A stretch of DNA of 64,000 nucleotides from Bacteriovorax stolpii (GTDB taxonomy: Bacteria; Bdellovibrionota; Bacteriovoracia; Bacteriovoracales; Bacteriovoracaceae): positions 1-64,000 of the forward strand of contig CAMCYI010000016.1 in assembly GCA_945883845.1 (NCBI GenBank), given 5' to 3'. This document shows positions 1-8,467 of this stretch, one piece after another. The translations under genes were made by a program, and so were the position numbers. Under the pieces are notes generated by a model that saw only the letters and a program-made list of their open reading frames with translations, had not been told where the DNA came from and searched no databases. Every line of letters begins with the position of its first letter. The first letter of the stretch is position 1.

Positions 1-78
1 GAAATTGATATCAGAGATTCAAATCAGGAAGAAGAATTAAGTCTAAAAATTGAGTCATTCGTTGAGAAGAAGGATTGA
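1..78 (+). CDS. C-terminal fragment of an unknown protein (5' end outside window)
   Basis: Frame 1 is open from the first base to a TGA at 76-78 and gives 25 residues, highly charged (EEEL, VEKKD). The start lies before the window. It ends 18 bp before the next gene on the same strand, so the two may be co-transcribed. Nothing in the fragment identifies a family. Confidence 0.55.
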   Translation, partial: EIDIRDSNQEEELSLKIESFVEKKD

Positions 79-96
79 GGCCATTATACTTGTTTC

Positions 97-870
97 ATGG
101 ATCTCACTCTCGTTACCTGCAATATTCGATTTAACAATCCCGCTGATGGACCCAATGCATGGGAACATCGGCGGGATTTTCTTGCGCAGACTCTCAAAGC
201 TCATGATCCTGATGTCATCGCCACACAGGAAGGAAGATTCGATCAGCTCAAAGAACTCGAAGTCCTTCTTAAAGACTATGTCATCATTGATTCTCATCGT
301 TCCTGGATAAAGGAGAGAATGTATCCCAGCATTTTTTTAAAAAAAAATCGCTTCGAGGTTCTTAAGAGCGAGGATCTATGGCTTTCTGAAACGCCACATA
401 TGGCCGGGAGTCTTTCATTCAAAAGTACGTTTCCCAGACTGATGACATATATCTCGGTGCAGCCCAAGGAGAGCAAGAAAAATCTCCTGATCGTGAATAC
501 TCATCTCGATCACGTTCAAAGAGAAACCCGGGAGGCACAGGTCAGAGTGCTTACCACGGAAATTAATAAAGTCCGGAATATCGAAGGTGTGCTGGCCATC
601 CTCGGAGATTTTAACGATTCACCTTCGAGCAGTGTTCAGCAAATCATGAGAGATGAAATTCCGGGATTAACCGATGCATGGAAGCAGCAGAATCTCGAGG
701 AAGAAACTTCCTATCATTCGTTCAAGGGTGTGATGGCTGATGGTTCAAGAATCGACTGGATTATGATTCAGGGAGCAGCGAAGATTCTTGAGTGTAAGAT
801 GGAGAAACTTTCCCTGGATAATTTATATCCCAGTGATCACTTCCCCATTATTTGCAGAATCAGCGTTTAA
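97..870 (+). CDS. Endonuclease/exonuclease/phosphatase (EEP) family hydrolase
   Basis: A 257-residue protein of the EEP fold, which hydrolyses phosphodiester or phosphomonoester bonds using Mg2+. The fold's motifs are in order: TCNIRFNNP near residue 7, QEG at 44-46 (metal-binding Glu), NTHLDH at 134-139, GDFND at 170-174 and SDHFP at 246-250 (catalytic Asp-His). There is no signal peptide, so it is probably cytoplasmic. The ATG has only a distant GAGG about 17 bp upstream, so the start is not firmly supported by a ribosome site. The 3' end overlaps the convergent psd gene by 11 bp. The substrate (DNA, sugar phosphate or inositol phosphate) cannot be told from sequence. Confidence 0.85.
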   Translation: MDLTLVTCNIRFNNPADGPNAWEHRRDFLAQTLKAHDPDVIATQEGRFDQLKELEVLLKDYVIIDSHRSWIKERMYPSIFLKKNRFEVLKSEDLWLSETPHMAGSLSFKSTFPRLMTYISVQPKESKKNLLIVNTHLDHVQRETREAQVRVLTTEINKVRNIEGVLAILGDFNDSPSSSVQQIMRDEIPGLTDAWKQQNLEEETSYHSFKGVMADGSRIDWIMIQGAAKILECKMEKLSLDNLYPSDHFPIICRISV

Positions 871-1792
871 CTGCAACTTCTTGTCCCAGCTGCAGGTAGG
901 TTTCAAAACCATCTGCCGTGTTCTTCATCAAGTCTTCGGAAGGTTTCCACTTCCCTTTTTCCCCGACAATGATGACTGTAGATCCACCGAAGAGGAAGTA
1001 GCCTTTTTCTTCTCCACGAAGAAAAGGCTTATTCCAAGGATGAGACTGAACAATTTTACCAACACAAATCGCTCCGACTTCAATATAGGCGATACGACCA
1101 AAGTTTTCTGTCTGAAGAATTGTAACGTAACGTTCGTTCTCAATAAAAATTTGATTCTTATATTTTAAGGCAAATGGGTTAACGGAGTCGTACACACCAG
1201 CAACCCGAAAGTGATCGATGACTTTTCCGTTATCAGGATAATGGTAACGATGATAATCCACAGGGCAAAGGCGTGCGATGACGAGTGGGCCGCCTTCAAA
1301 TATTTTTGCAACTTCAGCATTACCGATAAGATCTTTGGCGTGGAGATACTTTCCTTTCACAGGGTATGACTTTTCATTATCAATGGATTCAAAACCTACA
1401 TAGCGGGCTTCAGCGAAGGCCGGCATTCTTTCCGGTTGATGAACGAAAGAACGCTTGCCGAGTTTGAACTTACGGATAAAAAATTCATTAAAACTTTTAT
1501 AAGAATCTTTGGGATCGAGAGCTTTCAAAGATCCTGACTCATAGTCCTGAATAGGGATATTAAATTTTTCAATGAAAGGGCGGACTTTGCGATGGCTTAA
1601 CGGAATTTCCTGGAAAAAACCATAGGCCTTACTAAAAAATTTATTTGTGAAGAAGCTCCCCATTTTTTGTCCTGCCACAGAACAGTAGAGGAATTTAATA
1701 AACATATCCCCATAAACTTTCTCAATCTCCATCTTGCCGGTGGAGCGATTAAAGTATTTTATTTCCGGCGGCGGATTGCTGATAGATGTCAT
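860..1792 (-). CDS. psd: Phosphatidylserine decarboxylase proenzyme
   Basis: A 310-residue proenzyme that converts phosphatidylserine to phosphatidylethanolamine, the main zwitterionic phospholipid of Gram-negative membranes. The self-cleavage motif FGGSTV is present; Ser271 should become the N-terminal pyruvoyl group of the small subunit, leaving about 39 residues after it. The GGST variant and the length fit the branch related to the longer PSD proteins rather than the E. coli LGST type. VDYHRYHYP in mid-protein matches the conserved catalytic His region. The ATG follows GAGGAAACCCA, a fair ribosome site. It is expressed from the TTGACT-17-TATAAT promoter just upstream. No phosphatidylserine synthase gene is in the window. 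Confidence 0.93.
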   Translation of the reverse strand: MTSISNPPPEIKYFNRSTGKMEIEKVYGDMFIKFLYCSVAGQKMGSFFTNKFFSKAYGFFQEIPLSHRKVRPFIEKFNIPIQDYESGSLKALDPKDSYKSFNEFFIRKFKLGKRSFVHQPERMPAFAEARYVGFESIDNEKSYPVKGKYLHAKDLIGNAEVAKIFEGGPLVIARLCPVDYHRYHYPDNGKVIDHFRVAGVYDSVNPFALKYKNQIFIENERYVTILQTENFGRIAYIEVGAICVGKIVQSHPWNKPFLRGEEKGYFLFGGSTVIIVGEKGKWKPSEDLMKNTADGFETYLQLGQEVAVKR

Positions 1793-1825
1793 TGGGTTTC
1801 CTCTTCACGAGTAAGAATTTTACCT

Positions 1826-1854
1826 ATTATACTGGGGGGGTCAAAATCAGTCAA
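1826..1854 (-). promoter_or_regulatory. Sigma-70-type promoter of psd with a C7 spacer tract
   Basis: Read on the minus strand: TTGACT (1854-1849), 17 bp spacer, TATAAT (1831-1826), 34 bp before the psd start. The spacer contains seven consecutive C. A weaker plus-strand match (TTCACG-18-TATACT, 1804-1833) could serve the divergent HtrA-like gene, so the two promoters would overlap. Confidence 0.7.
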
Positions 1855-1869
1855 AATAAGGAGCGTTTT

Positions 1870-2901
1870 ATGAGAATTATGGCGGCCATACTCTTCTCCC
1901 TCATGTCCATTTCGGTTTTCAGCGCAGAATTGCTCACTGTCGAGACAAAGACGATCGAAATTTACCGTAAAGCTGTTCCAAGCACGGTGAACGTCTCCAA
2001 TATCAGACTTACAAAAAACTTTTACTACGGTGACGTAGAAGTACCTCAGGGCTCTGGTTCAGGATGGGTCTGGGACGACAAGGGCCACATCATCACAAAC
2101 TTCCATGTGGTTCAGGGTGGAGATAGTTTTGTTGTGACTTTCTACAATGATCCAAAACAATACAAGGCCAAGCTGGTGGCGACTGCTCCTGAAAAAGACA
2201 TTGCGGTTCTCAAGATCGAGCAAGGTCCGGCCAAGTTATCACCCATGAATCTTGGTTCTTCAAAAGACCTGCAGGTAGGTCAGTATTCCTTCGCGATCGG
2301 CTCCCCTTTCGGTCTCGACTACACTCTTACAACTGGTGTGGTGTCTGCGCTAGGAAGAAAGATTGATGGAATCGGTGGAGTAAAAATTAACGACATGATT
2401 CAGACTGATGCTGCAATCAACATGGGGAACTCGGGTGGTCCACTACTCGATTCAAGTGCGCAGTTGATTGGAATGAACACAGTCATCTTCTCAACGAGTG
2501 GATCAAGTGCGGGTCTGGGATTTGCCGTTCCCGTGGATACAATTAAATCAATCGTTCCCCAGCTCATTCAACACGGAAAAATTATCCGTCCTGCACTCGG
2601 GATTGGAATTGTTCCGGACAGCATGAAGCACCGGCTGATTCGTTCAAGTAAAGGTTTGATCATTTCCTACATTGAAGAGAATGGTCCCGCCGGAAAGGCT
2701 GGTCTCAAAGGGATGACTCAGGATCAATATGGAAGAATTTATCTGGGTGATATCATCACAGAAGTTGATGGAGTTACTGTAAACAGCCTGGATGATATTT
2801 ATCAGCTCCTCGAGCAGAAAAAAGTCGGAGACTTTGTGACAGTAAAATATAAACGTGACGGAAAGACTCTCACTACAAAAGTAAATTTAGAGGCCCTTTA
2901 A
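1870..2901 (+). CDS. Secreted HtrA/DegP-like S1C serine protease with one PDZ domain
   Basis: A 343-residue exported protease with a signal peptide ending near VFSA (about residue 19). The chymotrypsin-fold catalytic triad is visible: His79 in TNFHVVQG, Asp110 in EKDIAVLKI, Ser188 in NMGNSGGPLL. A single PDZ domain fills roughly residues 250-340, unlike DegP, which has two. Known relatives degrade misfolded envelope proteins in the periplasm. The ATG at 1870 is preferred over an earlier in-frame codon because AAGGAG lies 6-7 bp upstream and the signal peptide starts there. Its 3' end overlaps the convergent aminotransferase by 15 bp. Confidence 0.92.
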   Translation: MRIMAAILFSLMSISVFSAELLTVETKTIEIYRKAVPSTVNVSNIRLTKNFYYGDVEVPQGSGSGWVWDDKGHIITNFHVVQGGDSFVVTFYNDPKQYKAKLVATAPEKDIAVLKIEQGPAKLSPMNLGSSKDLQVGQYSFAIGSPFGLDYTLTTGVVSALGRKIDGIGGVKINDMIQTDAAINMGNSGGPLLDSSAQLIGMNTVIFSTSGSSAGLGFAVPVDTIKSIVPQLIQHGKIIRPALGIGIVPDSMKHRLIRSSKGLIISYIEENGPAGKAGLKGMTQDQYGRIYLGDIITEVDGVTVNSLDDIYQLLEQKKVGDFVTVKYKRDGKTLTTKVNLEAL

Positions 2902-4038
2902 ATTCGCCAGCGCACTTATCAGCGTTTCTTCTTTCTTAGCAAAACAGAACCTTAAATACTTTCCACCTTCAGCAGACTTTAAATAGAAAGCTGAAGGGGG
3001 AACAGTTGCGACTTTGCGGGTTTTAATAAGTTCGAGTGCGTAGTCCACGTCTTTGAGCTGAGTCTTGCTCTCGATGGGAACCATCATGAAATAAGTTCCA
3101 CGGGGTATAGTGAAATTAAATCCTAGGTCTTTCATTCCTTTATAGAAAAAGTCGCGCTTCGCCTTATAGGTAGCTACGAATTCCGGCAGGTAGGAATCTA
3201 GTTTCTTAAGCCCTTCAGCAACGGCTTCCTGCATGGGAGTCGAAACAGAGAAAGTGACGTATTGGTGAATCAAGCGGCAAGCACGGGACACTTTTTCATC
3301 AGCGCAGATCCAGCCGATCTTCCAGCCGGTGAGACCGAAAGTTTTTCCGGCACTTGAAACAGTAATCGTTCGCTCATACATCCCTGGCAAGGTTGCGGTA
3401 GGAATATGTTTTGCTCCATCAAACAACAGAAACTCATAGACCTCGTCTGAGAGGACATAGAGATCATTTTTTATGGCCAGCTCAGAAACCTGCATCAGTT
3501 CTTCACGCGTCCACACCTTACCCGATGGGTTGTGTGGATTATTGAGAATGAGAAGTTTCGTTTTTGACGTAATCGCTTTTTGAAGTTCTGCCTGATCCAC
3601 GTTGAAGTCCGGTGCGTGCATGGTCACCGGCACAGGTATGCCACCGGCCATCTTAATAGAGGCGACATAAGAATCATAAAACGGCTCAAGAACGATCACT
3701 TCATCACCAGGATTAATGAGGCCCATAATCACAAGATAAATGGCTTCAGTAGCACCAACAGTAATGGTTACTTGAGATTCGAGATCATAGTTGAGACCAT
3801 AGAATTTTTTATAGTAATTTGAAACTTCTGTACGAAGGTTGAGGGTTCCGTGAAAAGGCGCGTACTGATTATGACCTTCACGCATCTTCTGGGTAACGAG
3901 ATCCTTGATCCATTCTGGTCCGTCAAAATCAGGAAATCCCTGACCAAGATTCACGGCCTGATGTTCACGAGCAAGACGGGAGATAACTCCGAAAATTGAA
4001 TCTTTAAAATCTGCAATCCGCAGGGATGTATCTTTCAT
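2887..4038 (-). CDS. PLP-dependent aminotransferase, class I/II (YbdL/kynurenine aminotransferase-like)
   Basis: A 383-residue fold-type I aminotransferase. GQGFPDFDGP near the N-terminus, NNPHNPSGK (the Asn that contacts PLP), VLSDEVYEF (Asp and Tyr that bind the cofactor) and SSAGKTFGLTGWKIGW (Schiff-base lysine in SAGKTF) are all visible. The sequence style is closest to methionine/kynurenine aminotransferases, which move amino groups from methionine or aromatic amino acids to 2-oxo acids. The start at 4038 is chosen because AAAGGAC lies just upstream and the longer reading would overlap the preceding gene. It begins one base after the permease gene, so it is likely translated from the same mRNA, which hints at use of imported peptide-derived amino acids. 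Confidence 0.9.
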   Translation of the reverse strand: MKDTSLRIADFKDSIFGVISRLAREHQAVNLGQGFPDFDGPEWIKDLVTQKMREGHNQYAPFHGTLNLRTEVSNYYKKFYGLNYDLESQVTITVGATEAIYLVIMGLINPGDEVIVLEPFYDSYVASIKMAGGIPVPVTMHAPDFNVDQAELQKAITSKTKLLILNNPHNPSGKVWTREELMQVSELAIKNDLYVLSDEVYEFLLFDGAKHIPTATLPGMYERTITVSSAGKTFGLTGWKIGWICADEKVSRACRLIHQYVTFSVSTPMQEAVAEGLKKLDSYLPEFVATYKAKRDFFYKGMKDLGFNFTIPRGTYFMMVPIESKTQLKDVDYALELIKTRKVATVPPSAFYLKSAEGGKYLRFCFAKKEETLISALANLKGL

Positions 4039-4039
4039 T

Positions 4040-5056
4040 TTAGTCCTTTGGGTCCATGGCGTCCCTGACACCTTCACCGATTAAAGAAAGCATCGTGAGG
4101 GTGAGGAACAAAGCAACGGATGGGTAAACAGCGAGCCACCAGCCGACTGTAAAATGTTTCTGGGCCTGGTTCAGTAATTCTCCCCAGCTAGGAGTCGGAG
4201 GAGTGAGACCGAAACCAAGATAATCAAGACTGGCGAGACTGACAATATTCCCTGCAAGAACGAAGGGAGAGAATGTGATTATAGGCGACAAAGAGTTTGG
4301 CAACAGATGCTGGAAGAAAATTCTGACGTGACCAGCACCTAAGGCACGGGCGGCTTCGATGAATTCTTTTTTACGGTTTTTAAGGAACTCTCCGCGAACG
4401 TAATAGCTGATGCTGATCCAGCCGAAGATACTCGAGAGAACGACGAGCAAAATCAAAGTCGGCTTGAAACTTGCGATAATAATAATCAGGAGAAAAAACT
4501 GCGGAACGGTGGAAAGAATCTCAACGATTCGCTGGCCCCAGAAATCGGTGCGACCTCCGAAGTAGCCCATGACACCACCAAGGATCGTACCAATCGTGAA
4601 AGTGAGAATCCAGACAAGCACTGAGAAGATCACAGAATAGCGAAGTCCGTAGAGAAGACGCGTAAAGATATCGCGACCCCGGTCATCAGTTCCCATGAGA
4701 TTGAGTCCGGAAGGTTCTGACGGGTAGGTGACAACGTCTTTGTTTGATTCGAAAGGATTCCATTTAATGATGGGCCAGACAACATAGTCTTCTGCTGAAA
4801 GTTCAAGTGTCCGGTAATCAGTCACAACCTGATCTTCGAATCCAAACTGACTCGGATGATAGTCTTTAAAGACAGGATAATAGGTCTCCCCTTTATACTT
4901 CATCAGGATAGGTTTATTATTCGCCCAAAACTCTGCCGTGAATGAGAAAAAACACGCAATCAGCACGAGCCAAGTAGAAAGTACAGCGAGGCGACGGGAT
5001 TTAAACCTGCGCCATTTTTTTATTGATTCATCATTAGTAAGAAGTTTTTCAATCAT
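4040..5056 (-). CDS. Peptide ABC transporter permease (YejE/DppC type)
   Basis: A 338-residue inner-membrane permease. The N-terminal transmembrane segment (LAVLSTWLVLIACFFSF) is followed by a periplasmic stretch of about 100 residues containing LNLMGTDDRGRDIFTRLLYG, the signature of OppC/DppC/YejE proteins. The EAA-type loop that docks on the ATPase reads EFIEAARALGAGHVRIFFQH. The long periplasmic insert is typical of YejE rather than DppC. It overlaps the second permease gene by 4 bp, so translation is coupled. Confidence 0.92.
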   Translation of the reverse strand: MIEKLLTNDESIKKWRRFKSRRLAVLSTWLVLIACFFSFTAEFWANNKPILMKYKGETYYPVFKDYHPSQFGFEDQVVTDYRTLELSAEDYVVWPIIKWNPFESNKDVVTYPSEPSGLNLMGTDDRGRDIFTRLLYGLRYSVIFSVLVWILTFTIGTILGGVMGYFGGRTDFWGQRIVEILSTVPQFFLLIIIIASFKPTLILLVVLSSIFGWISISYYVRGEFLKNRKKEFIEAARALGAGHVRIFFQHLLPNSLSPIITFSPFVLAGNIVSLASLDYLGFGLTPPTPSWGELLNQAQKHFTVGWWLAVYPSVALFLTLTMLSLIGEGVRDAMDPKD

Positions 5057-6090
5057 GTGAAATCAATCCTTGGATCAACCAACACATAAGCAAAATCTGA
5101 AAGTACGTTACCAATCAGGAAAAGAAAGCTCTGAATAAAGACGAGACCCATGATGACGTTATAGTCACGTGCAAGAATACTCTTAAAGCTCAGAAGTCCG
5201 ATGCCATCGAGCTGAAATATGGTCTCAAGAAGAAGAGAGCCGGCAAAAAAGACTGTTAAAAAACCGCCAAGGCCTGTGACAATCGGGATCAGGGCATTGC
5301 GGAGGGCGTGTTTCATATAAACAACTTTTTCATCCAGACCTTTCGCGCGGGCTGTACGAATGTAGTCCTTTTTTATTTCTTCAATCAGAGAGTTCTTCAT
5401 CAGCACTGTGAGGCTTGTGAATGAACCGATAGTGTAACAGATGAGAGGGAGGGTGAAATGATGAACACGATCAACGAATTGCTCCCAACCGGAAAGTTCA
5501 TCGTACATTTCTGAATAAAGTCCGCCGACCGGAAAAACTTCAACGAAGCTGCCCCCCGCCAGGAATACGATCAGGAGGATGGCGAGCATGAACGATGGGA
5601 TTGAATAGAAAACAAAAAGCAGGATGCTGGTAGTGACATCAAAAATACTGCCATTCTTAATCGCTTTAACTATCCCCAATGGAATGGAGATCAGGTAACT
5701 GAGAATAAGGGAAATAATTCCAAACTGAAGAGAAACAGGAAACTTACTCACAATCACATCAATCACTGGCTCTTCATAAGTAAAGCTCTCGCCAAAATTT
5801 AAAGTGACAATATTTTTCAGCCAAAGAAAATATCTTTCATGAAGGGGCTTATCAAAACCGTACTGCTTTTTAAGAGCTGCCATAACCTCATCTGATACTC
5901 CGTGATTTTCTCCACCACGTGATGCTGCATCTACACTGTTACCACCGTCGCCAGCGCCGAAACGCAGCTGCTGGATCTTTTGATCGATGGGACCGCCGGG
6001 CGCCATGTTGATGATCGCAAACACAATGATCGTTACCCCAACAAGCGTCGGGATAAGAATCAGCATTCTTCTGATGAAGTACTTAAGCAT
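5053..6090 (-). CDS. Peptide ABC transporter permease (YejB/DppB type)
   Basis: A 345-residue partner permease. It opens with the DppB/OppB/YejB-type segment FIRRMLILIPTLVGVTIIVF and MAPGGPIDQ; the EAA loop is DYIRTARAKGLDEKVVYMKH. A Gly/Asn-rich insert after residue 40 is as seen in YejB-like proteins. Stop and start codons overlap as TAATG with the binding-protein gene upstream, so the three genes form one translationally coupled unit. No ATP-binding subunit (YejF/DppD/DppF) is encoded next to it. Confidence 0.92.
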   Translation of the reverse strand: MLKYFIRRMLILIPTLVGVTIIVFAIINMAPGGPIDQKIQQLRFGAGDGGNSVDAASRGGENHGVSDEVMAALKKQYGFDKPLHERYFLWLKNIVTLNFGESFTYEEPVIDVIVSKFPVSLQFGIISLILSYLISIPLGIVKAIKNGSIFDVTTSILLFVFYSIPSFMLAILLIVFLAGGSFVEVFPVGGLYSEMYDELSGWEQFVDRVHHFTLPLICYTIGSFTSLTVLMKNSLIEEIKKDYIRTARAKGLDEKVVYMKHALRNALIPIVTGLGGFLTVFFAGSLLLETIFQLDGIGLLSFKSILARDYNVIMGLVFIQSFLFLIGNVLSDFAYVLVDPRIDFT

Positions 6091-7703
6091 TACTGAATCT
6101 TCCAGTACATCTGTCCGACACCATAGTTAAAAGTATCTTTCGGCTTCCATACACGTTTTGTATGAGCGTAGAGAGTGTATTTGTTATTGAAGAAAAATAC
6201 GTATGGATACTCTGCTGAAATGAGCTCATGAACCTTATGCAGTAAAGGAATACGCTCTTCCTTCGTATAAAGTTTGCGGGCCTGATCAATCAGCTTATCC
6301 ACTTCCGGATTCGAGAAGCTGATGAAGTTAGAGCCTGAATTAGCAATGGAAGAGCTATGCCAGATCTGTTTTGGATCCCAATCAACACCGCCTCCACCCC
6401 AGGCCATACGAACAGCTTCAAATTTTTTCTCATCAAGAAGTTTAACAAATGAGTTCCATTCAATCGACTTGATATTGATTTCAACACCCGCCTGGATAGC
6501 ATCTTGCTTAAAGATCGTGAGGTATCTGACCATATCCGGTGATGGGTCCATGATCGTAATCGAAAGAGGAGTCTTCTTACCGTCAATCACTTTATCGAGA
6601 AGGCCGTCTTTGTCGGAATCTTTCCATCCGGCCTTGGCCAGAACATCAAGAGCACCCTTCTGATCGTAGGCAACTGACTTCACATTTTTGTTCGCGTAAT
6701 CAGATTGAATATAAATTGGTCCCGTCGCCATTTCGGACAAGTTATATTCGAACTTGTCCTCCATCAAAGGACGATTGAAAAGCATATAGAGAGCTTTTCT
6801 CACTTCGCGATCTTTCAGGATCGGATGCTTGAAGTTCCAGGCGATGAAATTATATCCCTTAGGGGTTTTGTTTTCTGTTTTAATTTTTATGATCTTGTCG
6901 TCCCAGACTTTGCCGACAGTTTTTTTCATGAAACCTTCAGGACGAAGTTGCATGAAATCAATATCACCTTTTTTAAGTAGCTCGAGCTGAACGTTCTCCT
7001 CGTTAACGAATTTAAGTACAATCTTTGGAATGAGATAAGCATCATTCTCCGAAGCTACTTTATGTCCCCACCAGTCAGCTTTCTTCGTCAGGACAATTTT
7101 CTGACCTTTATCATACTTTGTGAAAACGTATGGACCAGTTCCAATCAGCTTCTTGTTGAAATCCGGCTTGTTCTTCGGATCACCATAAAAATGTTTTGGT
7201 AAGACCTGGATACCTGCGCATACATCAAAATTCAGGAAGTAATCACCATCGACGGTAAAGCGAACAGTATATTTATCAAGAACTTCAACGCTTTTCACTG
7301 CCTCATAAAATGAGCGCATCTGAACTGCTTTGTAATCGTCAGTAAAAATCACATCGTAAGAAAACTTTACGTCGTCAGCGGTGAACTCAACGCCGTCATC
7401 CCATTTAACTCCCTGGCGAAGTTTGAAAGTATAAACTTTATTATCCGGCGAAATTGTCCACTCTGTCGCAAGAGCAGGTTTCCATTCCCATGAGTCCAGG
7501 TCTTTATCAAGAAGGCTCTCGAAAAGATAAGCATGCACCTGCGGCGTATAACCATCAACGGATGAAAGAGGGCTAAGAGTTGTTGGTTCTGAACCTATAT
7601 TGTAATAAACGAAGTCTTTTGATTTTTCTTTTTTGTCCTGACAAGACATTGTGGTCAATGCGAGACAAATGAAAACGACGAATGATAAGCCTTTAGCGGC
7701 CAT
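6090..7703 (-). CDS. Peptide-binding lipoprotein of an ABC importer (SBP family 5)
   Basis: A 537-residue solute-binding protein. The N-terminus has a lipoprotein signal with lipobox TMSC (Cys21), so it should be anchored at the membrane. VYYNIGSEPTTLSPL, YTFKLRQGVKWDDG and LIGTGPYVFTKYD are typical of family 5 proteins such as OppA, DppA and YejA, which capture oligopeptides or related ligands. The start follows AAGGAG. It is the first transport gene of the operon and lies 18 bp after the 232-residue secreted protein gene. For a predator, import of prey peptides is a plausible role (inference). Confidence 0.93.
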   Translation of the reverse strand: MAAKGLSFVVFICLALTTMSCQDKKEKSKDFVYYNIGSEPTTLSPLSSVDGYTPQVHAYLFESLLDKDLDSWEWKPALATEWTISPDNKVYTFKLRQGVKWDDGVEFTADDVKFSYDVIFTDDYKAVQMRSFYEAVKSVEVLDKYTVRFTVDGDYFLNFDVCAGIQVLPKHFYGDPKNKPDFNKKLIGTGPYVFTKYDKGQKIVLTKKADWWGHKVASENDAYLIPKIVLKFVNEENVQLELLKKGDIDFMQLRPEGFMKKTVGKVWDDKIIKIKTENKTPKGYNFIAWNFKHPILKDREVRKALYMLFNRPLMEDKFEYNLSEMATGPIYIQSDYANKNVKSVAYDQKGALDVLAKAGWKDSDKDGLLDKVIDGKKTPLSITIMDPSPDMVRYLTIFKQDAIQAGVEINIKSIEWNSFVKLLDEKKFEAVRMAWGGGGVDWDPKQIWHSSSIANSGSNFISFSNPEVDKLIDQARKLYTKEERIPLLHKVHELISAEYPYVFFFNNKYTLYAHTKRVWKPKDTFNYGVGQMYWKIQ

Positions 7704-7721
7704 GAGAAACTCCTTTCGGGA

Positions 7722-8420
7722 TTATTTTTTATAGTAGAGAGCAGGGTCTAGAGACCAGCGATCAAGCTTGAAATTGTGGTCGTCGATTTTGTATGCTTCA
7801 AGCTTTGTATCAATTTCATTCAGGCGCGCTTCTGAATTTTTAAACTCAGTAAATATGATCGCTTTGTCTTCTTCGAGAGCGGCGAGTTCTTTATTCCATT
7901 CAATTTCAAGCTTCTGACGGAGAATTTCGTATCTTTTATTAACAGTATCGACTTTCTCAACATGACCCTCGAGATCTCGCTTATGCCGTTCTTTTTTTGT
8001 TTCCATCGCAAGGCGCTTTTTAAGAAGTACTTCAACGAGTTCCTTCACCGTCACAAGAGTCTGATCCATGTCTTTACTTTGGAAGTGAAGAAATGATCCT
8101 GCGGTGAAATGAACTTTACGTACACAGCTCGCATAGTTGGCCGCACGAAGAAGAAGATAATCATTCGTTCTTCCTTCAACGTAAGCGAGACATCGTGAAT
8201 CCGGATACGATTCGTTCCACACATCAACGCGATCGCGATAACGAAGAAATTTTATACTCGTATGATCAGTACGAATTCTGATCAGGCCAGCGACTGGATT
8301 TGTTCTGGAAACTCTTCCGGCAAAATGAGATCCGGACTCCGGAGTTTTGGATTCCACAGACTGGGCCAGTAGATTTTGATTCATGATCAAAATCGTGAAG
8401 ATTATTAGCAACTTGTGCAT
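7722..8420 (-). CDS. Exported coiled-coil protein of unknown function
   Basis: A 232-residue protein with a signal peptide ending near LLAQ (residue 20). Residues about 30-115 look globular and beta-rich, with two cysteines (SRCLAY, ASCVRK). Residues about 125-215 are rich in Lys, Glu and Leu heptads, a likely coiled coil (KKRLAMETKKERHKRDLEG). The layout recalls flagellar basal-body-associated or envelope linker proteins, but I recognise no family. It lies 18 bp upstream of the peptide-binding lipoprotein and may share its transcript. No strong ribosome site is seen. Confidence 0.75.
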   Translation of the reverse strand: MHKLLIIFTILIMNQNLLAQSVESKTPESGSHFAGRVSRTNPVAGLIRIRTDHTSIKFLRYRDRVDVWNESYPDSRCLAYVEGRTNDYLLLRAANYASCVRKVHFTAGSFLHFQSKDMDQTLVTVKELVEVLLKKRLAMETKKERHKRDLEGHVEKVDTVNKRYEILRQKLEIEWNKELAALEEDKAIIFTEFKNSEARLNEIDTKLEAYKIDDHNFKLDRWSLDPALYYKK

Positions 8421-8467
8421 GAATCAATTATGCCACGGAGAGGGAATTTTAAAAGAGAAGGATGAGA

